A stretch of DNA of 33,380 nt from contig JADLBK010000151.1 in assembly GCA_020847755.1 (NCBI GenBank), positions 1 through 33,380 on the forward strand, read 5' to 3'. Made by a program: the position numbers and the translations under genes. Within the stretch, counting starts at the first letter, position 1. The number at the start of each line of letters is the position of its first letter. This document shows positions 14,067 through 21,913 of this stretch, in pieces. Under the pieces are notes generated by a model. It saw only the letters and a program-made list of their open reading frames with translations, was not told the DNA's origin and made no database searches. This stretch comes from Flavobacteriales bacterium (GTDB lineage Bacteria > Bacteroidota > Bacteroidia > Flavobacteriales_F > PHOS-HE28).

Positions 14067-16220
14067 ATGAAGACCCTTCTGGCGTTCCTGTTGCTTCCCG
14101 GCATGGTGCTGGGCGCGGACCGGTCGGCCGCATGGCCGCTGCAGGAAGGCATCCTTGGTGAGCACCTGGGTGAGCGGCTGGAGGTGTTCCGCGACAGCAC
14201 GCGCGCCCTTTTGGTGGAGGACGTGCTCGCAAGAGGCACCTTCGACGCACTGGCCGCCCCGGTCCCCAACCTCGGGCTGACGGGTGACGCGGTCTGGCTC
14301 CGCACCCGGGTCCGGAACAACACGGACCTGGAGCGATTCCACCTCTGCATCGACTACGCCGACCTGGATCGTGTCTCCGTGTTCGTCGTGTATGACGGGG
14401 TGGCCGTCCCGGCCGGATCGAAGGGGCAATCGGTGCCCTTGGGTGACCGCACCGGCAGCGATCCGGAGTTCGTCTTCCAGGTCCGCATCGCCCCTGGTTC
14501 CGAGGTCACGCTGCTGATCCGGCTGGAGAGCACCAAGCAGATCCAGCTTCCCGTGCTCCTGCGCACCGCCGATGAGCTCATCGCCGTCCGATCGGGCCGC
14601 AACCTCACCATCGGCATCTACGCCGGGGTGATGCTCGTTCTGGCGTTGTACAATCTGTTCCTGCTGCTCTCGATCCGCGATCGGAGCTATCTCTATTACG
14701 TGCTGTACCTCGTTGCCGTGCTCGCCACGCAGCTCGCCTTCCTCGGTGTGGGCCCCTTCTACCTCTGGGCCGGCAACACCTGGTGGTCCTCGAACAGCAC
14801 GCTGATCCTCACGTTGGTCACGGCCACCCTGGGCATGGAGTTCGCGAGGAACTTCATCGGCACGCGCCGGTTCGCACCCGGGCTGCACCGCATCAGCGTG
14901 CTGTTCTATCTGGCCTTCGCCCTGTGCATCCTGGCCCAGCAGGCCGGCCTGCCACGCTTCGCCTACCAAGCCGCCCAGGGGCTGTCCGGCCTGTCGGCCA
15001 TTTTCACCCTCAGCATGGCGGTCGTGGCCCTTCGCCGCGGATCGCGGCAGGCCTTCTTCTTCCTCCTGGCCTGGGCGGTGTTCCTTTCGGCCGTGGTCGT
15101 CTTCGTCCTGAAGGACGTTGGCATCCTGCCCTACAATGAGCTCACCATCCACGCCATGCCTGTGGGCTCGGCGATCGAAGGCGTGCTCCTCTCCTTCGGT
15201 CTCGCCGACCGCATCAACATCCTGCGGCGCGAGAAGGAACGGAGCCAGGCCGAGGCCCTGTCCATGGCCCAGGAGAACGAGCGCATCATCCGCGAGCAGA
15301 ACGTGATGCTCGAGTCCAAGGTGCAGGAACGCACCAAGGAACTGCGGGAGAGCCACGACCACCTCAAGCGCACGCAGAGCCAGCTCGTCAACGCCGAGAA
15401 GATGGCTTCCCTGGGTCAGCTGACCGCCGGCATCGCGCACGAGATCAACAACCCGGTGAACTTCATCACCAGCAACATTCCCCCGCTGCGCCGCGATCTG
15501 GCCGATGTGCTGGAGGTGCTGAACGGGTATCGCTCCCTTGATGCGGCGGAGGCCACCACCTCGCTGCCGGCGCTCCGCGAGCGCGAGGCCGAACTGGACA
15601 TCGACGGGTCCATCGTCGAGCTGGGCGAGATCCTGCGCAGCATCGAGGAGGGCGCGGGACGGACGGCGGAGATCGTCCGCGGACTGCGCAACTTCAGCAG
15701 GCTCGATGAGGACGACCTCAAGCTGGCCGACCTCAACGAGGGCCTGCAAAGCACCCTGACCGTGCTGGCCAACCAGCTGAAGGACCATGCCGAGCTGCAG
15801 CTTGAGCTGGGCCAGCTGCCGGCCGTGGAGTGCCATCCGGGCAAGCTGAACCAGGTGTTCATGAAAATCCTGAACAACGCCATCCAGGCGATCGCGTCGC
15901 GGAAGGACCTGCGTCGCGGTACCATCACCGTTCGCACGACCACGGTCGGCGATGCGGTGCGCATCTCCATCGCCGACGACGGGCCGGGCATGACCGAGTC
16001 CGTCATGGCGAAGGTCTTCGAGCCTTTCTTCACCACAAAGGACGTGGGCGAGGGCACGGGGCTCGGGCTGTCCATCGCCTACAGCATCGTGGAGAAGCAC
16101 GGTGGCCGCATCACCGTGGAGAGCCTGCCAGGGGCGGGCGCCACCTTCCATGTCACCCTGCCCCAGCGCCAGCCCCACCAGCGGCACGAGCAACATGAGC
16201 AACATGAGCAGCGCGCTTGA
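14067..16220 (+). CDS. 7TMR-DISM sensor histidine kinase
   Basis: This 717-residue membrane kinase has a signal peptide (about 1-17) and a periplasmic 7TMR-DISM extracellular domain (about 30-165, with VWLRTRVRN and 'FQVRIAPGSEVTLLIRLES'). A seven-helix 7TMR-DISM membrane domain follows (about 180-380), then a coiled coil (about 385-445). The HisKA domain has phospho-acceptor His458 in GQLTAGIAHEINNPVNF, and the HATPase has N-box NQVFMKILNNAIQAI, G1 DDGPGM and G2 GTGLGLSIAYSIVEKHGG. The extracellular domain family is thought to bind carbohydrate-like or other small ligands. It follows the acyltransferase gene by 42 bases, a gap holding a perfect hairpin with a GCAA tetraloop (14040-14055). 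An AGGAG Shine-Dalgarno-like site lies six bases before the ATG, which is unusual in this window. The C-terminus ends in a HEQ repeat encoded by tandem nine-base units. Confidence 0.92.
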   Translation: MKTLLAFLLLPGMVLGADRSAAWPLQEGILGEHLGERLEVFRDSTRALLVEDVLARGTFDALAAPVPNLGLTGDAVWLRTRVRNNTDLERFHLCIDYADLDRVSVFVVYDGVAVPAGSKGQSVPLGDRTGSDPEFVFQVRIAPGSEVTLLIRLESTKQIQLPVLLRTADELIAVRSGRNLTIGIYAGVMLVLALYNLFLLLSIRDRSYLYYVLYLVAVLATQLAFLGVGPFYLWAGNTWWSSNSTLILTLVTATLGMEFARNFIGTRRFAPGLHRISVLFYLAFALCILAQQAGLPRFAYQAAQGLSGLSAIFTLSMAVVALRRGSRQAFFFLLAWAVFLSAVVVFVLKDVGILPYNELTIHAMPVGSAIEGVLLSFGLADRINILRREKERSQAEALSMAQENERIIREQNVMLESKVQERTKELRESHDHLKRTQSQLVNAEKMASLGQLTAGIAHEINNPVNFITSNIPPLRRDLADVLEVLNGYRSLDAAEATTSLPALREREAELDIDGSIVELGEILRSIEEGAGRTAEIVRGLRNFSRLDEDDLKLADLNEGLQSTLTVLANQLKDHAELQLELGQLPAVECHPGKLNQVFMKILNNAIQAIASRKDLRRGTITVRTTTVGDAVRISIADDGPGMTESVMAKVFEPFFTTKDVGEGTGLGLSIAYSIVEKHGGRITVESLPGAGATFHVTLPQRQPHQRHEQHEQHEQRA

Positions 16221-16224
16221 AGCC

Positions 16225-17751
16225 ATGAACAAGGAACGCATCAAGGTCCTGTATCTGGACGATGAGGAGGGCAACCTGATCGCCTTCCGCGCCAACTTCC
16301 GCCGCGAGCTGGAGGTCTTCACCGCCTCCACGGCCGAGCAGGCCCTGGAGATCCTGGAGCGCACCCCGATCCCCGTGGTGATCAGCGACCAGCGGATGCC
16401 CCAGGTGACCGGGGTGGACTTCCTCGCCCAGGTCAAGCAACGGCACCCGGATACCATCCGGATGCTGCTCACCGGTTACGCCGACATCCAGGCCGTGATC
16501 GACGCGGTGAACAAGGGCCGCATCTATGCGTACATCACCAAGCCCTGGGATGCGAGCGACCTGCTGCTGCGCATCCAGCAGGCCCACGAGGTGTTCCGTC
16601 TTCGGGTGGACCGCGACCGGCTGCTGCGCCGGTATGAACAGGTCTTCGCCACCTCGGGCGACCCCATCGTGATCCTCGATGAGACCGGGCGCATCCACGA
16701 TGCCAATCCGAGCGCGCAGCGCCTGGTGGGCCTGGACCGTGATGCGATGCTGGCGCGGAGCTTCAACGACCTGCTCTCCGATCCCAGCTCCTTGCGCCCC
16801 GCACTGAGCGGCCGACTGCGGGGACGCTCGTTCCGCAACGTCGACCTCACCCTTCGGAACAGTGCCGGCGACCCCATCGACGGCCTGCTCACGGTGAGCT
16901 ACCTGGGGAAGACCGATGACGGACACCGCAGCTTCCAGGTGATCATCAAGGACATCACCGACCGGCGTGCCGAGGAGCAACGGCTTCGCAAGCTCAACAG
17001 CGACCTGGACCGCCGCGTGGCCGTGCGCACGCGCCAGCTGCTGGAGGCGCTGGAGGACCTGGGCGCCTTCTCCTACACGGTGGCGCACGACCTGCGCAGC
17101 CCATTGAAGAACGTGCTGGCCCTGTGCCAACTCCTGCAGGAACACCAGCCTTCCACCGACATCGACGGGCGGGAGCTGAGCAGCCGCATCCAGCGCGGTG
17201 CGGGACGCATGCTCGAACTCGTCGATGACCTCCTGCGCTTCTCCCAGACCAACAACCGCGACCTCCAGCGGAGCGACATCCGCCTGCGCGACCTGGTGCA
17301 GGAGGTGATGGACGAACTGCCACCCGCGCCCCATGCACCGCAGCTGGTGAACGCCGTGCCTCCGGAAAGCGTGCTGCACGCTGACGCCGCCATGCTGAAG
17401 GTCGTGCTCGTGAATCTGCTGTCCAATGCCATGAAGTTCACCCGGCAGGTGGAGGCCCCCCGGATCGAAGTGCGGCTGGACCAGGATGACACCGGCGAGG
17501 TCCTGCGTGTGCGTGACAACGGGGTCGGCTTCGACAGCACCGGAGCCAAGGCGGTGTTCGGCGCCTTCAAGCGGATGCACCGCGCCGACCAGTTCGAAGG
17601 GAGCGGCATCGGGCTGGCCATCGTGCAACGCATCGTGAACAAGCACGGGGGCGAGGTCTGGGCCGAGAGCACCGTGGGCAAGGGCACCACCATCCACCTG
17701 CGCATGAACGGCGCGGTCGCCGAACGGGCCGCGCTGCCATTCGCGTCCTGA
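16225..17751 (+). CDS. Hybrid REC-PAS-histidine kinase
   Basis: This 508-residue soluble signalling protein opens with a receiver domain (acidic pair near 12-14, D55 in VVISDQRMPQ, T83 in MLLTGYAD, K106 in YITKPWD). A PAS domain (about 135-245, GDPIVILDETGRIHDANPSA) and a coiled coil (VAVRTRQLLEALEDL) follow. The HisKA domain has His288 (SYTVAHDLRSPLKN), and the HATPase has VLVNLLSNAMKF, DNGVGFD and GSGIGLAIVQRIVNKHGG. The REC domain probably receives phosphate from the upstream 7TMR-DISM kinase; the kinase core may then pass it on, possibly to the related response regulator at 10304-10795. The start is ambiguous: ATG 16225 lies four bases after the upstream stop, whereas ATG 16195 or 16204 would overlap it through a nine-base tandem repeat. 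Confidence 0.9.
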   Translation: MNKERIKVLYLDDEEGNLIAFRANFRRELEVFTASTAEQALEILERTPIPVVISDQRMPQVTGVDFLAQVKQRHPDTIRMLLTGYADIQAVIDAVNKGRIYAYITKPWDASDLLLRIQQAHEVFRLRVDRDRLLRRYEQVFATSGDPIVILDETGRIHDANPSAQRLVGLDRDAMLARSFNDLLSDPSSLRPALSGRLRGRSFRNVDLTLRNSAGDPIDGLLTVSYLGKTDDGHRSFQVIIKDITDRRAEEQRLRKLNSDLDRRVAVRTRQLLEALEDLGAFSYTVAHDLRSPLKNVLALCQLLQEHQPSTDIDGRELSSRIQRGAGRMLELVDDLLRFSQTNNRDLQRSDIRLRDLVQEVMDELPPAPHAPQLVNAVPPESVLHADAAMLKVVLVNLLSNAMKFTRQVEAPRIEVRLDQDDTGEVLRVRDNGVGFDSTGAKAVFGAFKRMHRADQFEGSGIGLAIVQRIVNKHGGEVWAESTVGKGTTIHLRMNGAVAERAALPFAS

Positions 17752-17843
17752 GGACCGCCCGTAACCCTTACCCCGGCACCGGCGTACGAACAACAGCTTC
17801 AGTGACCACGACCAGGACGACCACCCTTGAGAACCCTATTCCC

Positions 17844-18365
17844 ATGAAGAAGTTGATGACCCTCCCCCTGCTCGTGCTTCTGACCCTGCCCGCCGTGAAC
17901 GCCCAGAAACGCAAGCTTGTGGACCGACGCGACCAGGCCGATGGTTGGTACGTTCCCATTCGTGGCGAGGTGCTGGCCGACGGCAAGAAGGTCCAGGACT
18001 ATCAAGTCGAGCTCTGGAAAGGTGATGAAAAGCTGGGCCAGGTGGCCGTGTACAAGAAAGGGGGATTCTCCCTGGACCTGGACATCGACCAAAGCTTCCT
18101 GGTGCGGGTCACCAAGGATGGGTTCGAGGACAAGCTCGTGCTGATCGACACCAGCCTTCCGCCCGACCTGGTCACCTATCCGGACTACGTCTGTTACGTG
18201 AACCTCATCCCCCGTGGCAAGACCGTCGGCATCGACCCGTTCTATGCCGACTTCCCTAGCGCCATCGTTCGATGGAACGCCGACATGGGCGGCTTCTACC
18301 ACAGTGAGCACTACCTGGAGCACATCCAGACCAAGGTGGCCGGCCACGCGCAGGCCTCCTTCTGA
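17844..18365 (+). CDS. Exported hypothetical protein
   Basis: This 173-residue protein has a clear signal peptide (MKKLMTLPLLVLLTLPAVNAQ). The mature part begins with a short beta-sandwich-like module (VPIRGEVLADGKKVQDYQVE, then GFSLDLDIDQSFLVRVTKDGFEDKLVLID). This resembles carboxypeptidase regulatory-like repeats, with the typical GF(E/D) motif. The rest, including DYVCYVNLIP, has no family I recognise. It is probably periplasmic or surface-associated. ATG 17844 begins the signal peptide; the 92-base gap to the kinase gene upstream lacks a clear promoter, so it may be read from the kinase operon. A bidirectional terminator follows. Confidence 0.72.
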   Translation: MKKLMTLPLLVLLTLPAVNAQKRKLVDRRDQADGWYVPIRGEVLADGKKVQDYQVELWKGDEKLGQVAVYKKGGFSLDLDIDQSFLVRVTKDGFEDKLVLIDTSLPPDLVTYPDYVCYVNLIPRGKTVGIDPFYADFPSAIVRWNADMGGFYHSEHYLEHIQTKVAGHAQASF

Positions 18366-18420
18366 CAAGCCTGTTCCCCGCCCGGCCACAACCACCACCG
18401 ACACGGCCGGCAGGAACACG

Positions 18421-18446
18421 AAAGGCGGGCCCGTAAGCCCGCCTTT
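18421..18446. terminator. Bidirectional terminator between convergent genes
   Basis: A perfect 10-base-pair hairpin (AAAGGCGGGC / GCCCGCCTTT, loop CCGTAA) has A and T runs built into its ends. It serves the exported-protein gene on the plus strand and paaE on the minus strand, which ends at 18462. Confidence 0.85.
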
Positions 18447-18461
18447 TCCGTTGCCCGTGGC

Positions 18462-19544
18462 TCAGTGCTGATCGTAGTCGATCACCACCCGCGCGCTTCG
18501 TGGGTGCGTCTGGCAGGTGAGCACATAGCCCTGCGCCACCTCTTCGTCCGTAAGGGCGTAGTTCATGTCCATCTCCACCTGCCCTTCCACCACGCGCGCC
18601 TTGCAGGTGCAGCAGACCGCACCCTTGCAGGCGTAGGGCACGTCCATGCCTGCATCGATGGCCGCATCGAGGACAGGGTCGCCCTTGGCCGTCATGTGCA
18701 GCACCTGCTCACGGCCATCCAGCCGCACCACCACCTCTGCCTGACCTGTGAACGCCGCGGTGGTGGCATGGGCCACCTCGCGTTTCGCCTCGGCGGTCAC
18801 CGGGCTGGTGAACAGCTCGATGTGGATGCGCTTCTTCTCCACCCCGGCGGTCTCCAGGGCCTCGCTCACGTTCACCATCATCTGCTCGGGGCCGCAGATG
18901 AAGAACTCTTTGTCCATGCCGTCCGTCACGAAGCGCGTCAGCAGCTGTCCGGCCTTTTCCGCGTTGATCCGCCCGTTGAACAGGGCATCCTGTTCACGGC
19001 CCTTGCTGAGGATGTGGTGTACTGCGAGGCGGGCACCGAACTGGGCCTGAAGTTCGGCCAGCCTGCCGCGGAACATGATCCGGTCCATGTCGGTGTTGCC
19101 ATAGAACAAGGTGAACCGGCTGTTGGGCTCGGTCCTCAGCACCGTCTTCAGGATGCTGAGGATGGGGGTTATGCCGCTGCCCGCCGCGAAGGCCACGAAG
19201 TGCCGGCTGCTCGCCGGATCGAGCGCGGTGGTGAAGTTGCCCATCGGGGCCATCACCTCCAGAGACATGCCCGCCTTGAGCTTCTCCAGAAGCTGGGTGC
19301 TGGCCCGCCCCCCCTGAACGCGCTTCACCGCGATGCGGAAGCCGTCGGCGTCCAAAGGGCTGCTGCAGATGCTGTAGCTGCGCCGCAGCTCCTCTCCGTT
19401 GACGGTGAGCTTGAGCGTGACATACTGACCGTGCGTGAAGCGGAATTCGTCACGCAGGGCGGACGGCACGGTGAACCCGATCACGATGGCGTCAGGGGTC
19501 TCCTGCGTCACCTGCGATACGGTCAAAGGATGGAAGCGGGCCAT
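18462..19544 (-). CDS. paaE: Phenylacetyl-CoA epoxidase reductase subunit PaaE
   Basis: This 360-residue electron-transfer subunit passes electrons from NADPH to the PaaA diiron centre. It has an FAD-binding ferredoxin-reductase barrel (RRSYSICSSP, the RxYS motif) and an NAD-binding domain (FVAFAAGSGITPILSI, then FFICGPEQMM). The C-terminal plant-type 2Fe-2S ferredoxin holds the cluster Cys in PYACKGAVCCTCKARVVEG plus VLTCQTHP. Length and order match the family. It is transcribed away from paaABCD, whereas in many proteobacteria it is the last gene of paaABCDE. The ATG at 19544 is supported by a TAATTTCG promoter-like element 24 bases upstream. All cluster cysteines are present, so the gene appears functional. 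Confidence 0.95.
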   Translation of the reverse strand: MARFHPLTVSQVTQETPDAIVIGFTVPSALRDEFRFTHGQYVTLKLTVNGEELRRSYSICSSPLDADGFRIAVKRVQGGRASTQLLEKLKAGMSLEVMAPMGNFTTALDPASSRHFVAFAAGSGITPILSILKTVLRTEPNSRFTLFYGNTDMDRIMFRGRLAELQAQFGARLAVHHILSKGREQDALFNGRINAEKAGQLLTRFVTDGMDKEFFICGPEQMMVNVSEALETAGVEKKRIHIELFTSPVTAEAKREVAHATTAAFTGQAEVVVRLDGREQVLHMTAKGDPVLDAAIDAGMDVPYACKGAVCCTCKARVVEGQVEMDMNYALTDEEVAQGYVLTCQTHPRSARVVIDYDQH

Positions 19545-19568
19545 GGAGGGGGTGCCGTTCGGCGGGCG

Positions 19569-19707
19569 CGAAATTAGGGTCCAAGTGGTCGTGTCGTCCT
19601 CGAACAACATCGTCGTCGAATACGCCATCCATGAACTGCGGTGGCCGGCTTTCTGTTCATCGGGTTGACCGGCGTCAGCCCAAGCCGGGTCGCAGGGCCT
19701 ATTTTCG
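19569..19707. promoter_or_regulatory. Divergent paaE / paaA promoter region
   Basis: On the minus strand TAATTTCG (19569-19576), and on the plus strand TATTTTCG (19700-19707), each match TAnnTTTG at seven of eight positions. They lie 24 bases before paaE and 17 bases before paaA. The 120 bases between them could hold a shared operator, but I see no obvious palindrome there. Confidence 0.45.
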
Positions 19708-19724
19708 CCGTTCGCACACCCGCC

Positions 19725-20669
19725 ATGACCGACGTACAGAACCTCGAGGAACGCTTCCAGGCCAAGATCGACGCCGAACAGAAGATCGAGCCGAAGGACT
19801 GGATGCCTGAGAAGTACCGCAAGACCCTCATCCGCCAGATCAGCCAGCACGCGCACAGCGAGGTGGTGGGCATGCTGCCGGAGGGCAACTGGATCACCCG
19901 CGCCCCGAACCTGCGCCGCAAGGCCATCCTGCTCGCCAAGGTGCAGGACGAGGCGGGCCACGGCCTGTACCTGTACAGCGCCTGCGAGACCCTGGGCGTT
20001 TCCCGCGAGCAGACCATCGACGACCTGCTGAGCGGCAAGGCCAAGTACAGCAGCATCTTCAACGACCCGACGCTGTCCTGGGCCGACGTCGGCGCCATCG
20101 GCTGGCTGGTGGACGGCGCGGCTATCGTCAACCAGATCTCGCTCTGCCGTACCTCCTACGGGCCGTAGGCGCGCGCCATGGTGCGGCTCTGCACGGAGGA
20201 GAGCGTCCACCAACGCCAGGGCTACGAGATCATGGCCGGGCTGGCCAAGGGCACACCCGAACAAACGGAGAGGGCGCAGGACGCCCTGAACCGCTGGTGG
20301 TGGCCCAGCCTGATGATGTTCGGTCCCACTGACGCCAACAGCCCGCACAGCGCCGAGAGCATGAAGTGGAAGATCAAGCGCCAGAGCAATGATGAGCTGC
20401 GCCAGACCTTCATCGACCGCACGGTGCAACAGGCCGAGGTGATCGGCCTCACCATCCCCGACCCCAAGCTGAAGTGGAACGAAGCCAACCAGCACTACGA
20501 ATGGGGCGAGATCGACTGGACCGAGTTCAACAACGTGGTGGCCGGCAACGGTCCCTGCAACAAGGAACGCCTGGCCGCCCGCAACAAGGCCCACGCCGAA
20601 GGCGCCTGGGTGCGCGAGGCCGCCTTGGCCCACGCTGCCAAGAAGGCGAAGAAGAAGCAAGCAGCATGA
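19725..20669 (+). pseudogene. paaA: paaA, phenylacetyl-CoA epoxidase catalytic subunit, interrupted by in-frame TAG
   Basis: Read through, the frame encodes a 314-residue PaaA of normal length, with both diiron half-sites: EAGHG (E76, H79) and EESVHQRQG (E159, H162). Codon 148 (20166-20168) is TAG within [18 protein letters not shown]. PaaA proteins such as that of E. coli have Tyr here (GPYARAM), so one TAC-to-TAG or TAT-to-TAG change explains it. The frame, codon use and conservation are undisturbed on both sides, which points to a recent mutation, a base-call error or readthrough rather than old decay. Termination would leave a 147-residue fragment lacking the second half-site; a restart at ATG 20178 would lack the first. 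paaB, paaC and paaD downstream are intact. PaaA would otherwise epoxidise the phenylacetyl-CoA ring. Confidence 0.88.
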
Positions 20670-20673
20670 AACC

Positions 20674-20753
20674 GAGTGGCGGGTAGCGAGTGGCGAGTGG
20701 CGAGTCTGCTTCCGCAGGGCCACTCGCTACTCGTCGCTCGTCACTCGCCACTC
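20674..20753. repeat. Heptad-repeat palindrome between paaA and paaB
   Basis: The left arm (20674-20705) is built from seven-base units of the form GAGTGGC. The right arm (20722-20753) is built from ACTCGCC-like units and is the imperfect reverse complement of the left; about 26 of 32 positions match and most mismatches allow G-U pairs. At the centre is a perfect mini-hairpin CTGC-TTCC-GCAG (20706-20717). The whole would form a long hairpin in the paa mRNA. It starts four bases after the paaA stop and ends 17 bases before the paaB ATG. Confidence 0.85.
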
Positions 20754-20770
20754 AGACACCACCGGACCCC

Positions 20771-21064
20771 ATGACCGACAACCCGAACAACTGGCCCCTC
20801 TGGGAGATCTTCATCCAGAGCAAGCGCGGCCTGGAACACAAGCATGTGGGCAGCTTGCATGCCGCCGACGCGCAGATGGCCATCGAGAACGCCCGCGACG
20901 TGTACACGCGCCGCCAGGAAGGCCAGAGCATCTGGGTGGTGCCCGCCGGCGCCATCAGCAGCAGCCAGCCCGATGATGCGGCGATGCTCTTCGACCCCGC
21001 CGACGACAAGACCTACCGGCACCCCACCTTCTACACCATGCCCGAGGGGGCCAAGTACATCTGA
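20771..21064 (+). CDS. paaB: Phenylacetyl-CoA epoxidase subunit PaaB
   Basis: This 97-residue small structural subunit of the epoxidase is recognised by PLWEIFIQSKRGLEHKHVGSLHAADAQ being split across its first 45 residues. ARDVYTRRQEG and SIWVVPAGAI follow, all typical of PaaB. It is thought to bridge PaaAC dimers rather than catalyse. The start at ATG 20771 (MTDNPNNW) is chosen because the frame upstream runs into the palindromic repeat. paaC follows closely. The gene appears intact, so its own translation does not reflect the damage in paaA. Confidence 0.93.
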   Translation: MTDNPNNWPLWEIFIQSKRGLEHKHVGSLHAADAQMAIENARDVYTRRQEGQSIWVVPAGAISSSQPDDAAMLFDPADDKTYRHPTFYTMPEGAKYI

Positions 21065-21079
21065 GCGATGGCAGCGACC

Positions 21080-21838
21080 ATGAGTCAGCAGGACGCCCTC
21101 TTCACCTACAGCCTCCGCCTCGCGGACGACCTGCTCATCCTGAGCCATCGCCTGAGCGAATGGTGCGGGCACGGGCCCGTGCTCGAGGAGGACATCGCCC
21201 TCACCAACCGCGCGCTGGACCACATCGGCGAGGCCCGCAACCTGTACACGTATGCCGGTCAGGTTGAAGGGAAAGGCCGTGATGAGGACGCCCTTGCCTA
21301 CCTGCGCAACGAGCGGCAGTTCGTGAACACCAAGTTGGTGGAGCAGCCCAATGGCGATTACGCGCACACCATCGTGCGGAGCTTCCTGTTCGATGCCTAC
21401 CACCTGCCGCTGGCCGAGGCCTTGACCAAGAGCACCGATGCCCAGCTGGCCGCCATCGCCGCCAAGGCCGTGAAGGAGGCGCAATACCACGTGAAGCACA
21501 GCAGCGACTGGCTCATCCGCTTCGGCGATGGCACGGAGGAAAGCCACCGCCGCGCCCAGGAGGCCCTGGACAACCTGTGGACCTACTCCGGCGACCTGTT
21601 CGTGATGGACGCGGTGCACCAGGACCTGGTGAAGGCCGGCATCGCGCCCGACCTCACCAAGACCAAGGCCGCCTTCGACGCCACGGTGGACCGCGTGCTG
21701 GCCGAGGCCACGCTGAAGCGCCCCGCCGACGGCTTCATGGCCACGGGCGGACGCCAGGGCAAGCACAGCGAGCACTTGGGCTTCATCCTGGCCGAGATGC
21801 AATACCTGCAGCGGGCGTACCCCGGGGCGGAGTGGTGA
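21080..21838 (+). CDS. paaC: Phenylacetyl-CoA epoxidase subunit PaaC
   Basis: This 252-residue helical subunit is structurally related to PaaA but catalytically inactive, and is required for PaaA stability. Diagnostic segments are LRLADDLLILSHRLSEWCG, ALDHIGEARNLYTYAG, FLFDAYHLPLAEAL, then YHVKHSSDWLIRFGDGTEES and HLGFILAEMQYLQR. ATG 21080 (MSQQDALF) fits family N-termini better than the ATG four codons upstream at 21068. It lies 15 bases after paaB, clearly in the same operon. Nothing unusual is visible in the sequence. Confidence 0.93.
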   Translation: MSQQDALFTYSLRLADDLLILSHRLSEWCGHGPVLEEDIALTNRALDHIGEARNLYTYAGQVEGKGRDEDALAYLRNERQFVNTKLVEQPNGDYAHTIVRSFLFDAYHLPLAEALTKSTDAQLAAIAAKAVKEAQYHVKHSSDWLIRFGDGTEESHRRAQEALDNLWTYSGDLFVMDAVHQDLVKAGIAPDLTKTKAAFDATVDRVLAEATLKRPADGFMATGGRQGKHSEHLGFILAEMQYLQRAYPGAEW

Positions 21839-21913
21839 ACGCACCGCCTTCGGCCAGCGCACCCGTACCGTCGACCCACCGGGTCGACCCGTGAAGATGC
21901 CTTTCGCACGACC

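Noticed and set aside
13035..16472. Very long open frames on the strand opposite the kinases and other genes (also over 1250-4531 and 4688-6952)
   Set aside because: They are rich in Ala, Gly, His and Arg, run across several certain genes, and have no family motif. In GC-rich DNA such antisense frames stay open by chance.
20166..20168. Pyrrolysine or selenocysteine recoding at the paaA stop
   Set aside because: Pyrrolysine genes are not expected in Bacteroidota, the residue is Tyr in relatives, TAG is not a selenocysteine codon, and no recoding element was recognised.
20178..20669. Separate small gene starting at ATG 20178
   Set aside because: It is in frame with, and clearly the C-terminal half of, PaaA; the ATG is an internal Met of the family sequence.
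20674..20753. CRISPR array
   Set aside because: The units are only seven bases long with no unique spacers and are arranged as an inverted repeat, which is not CRISPR.
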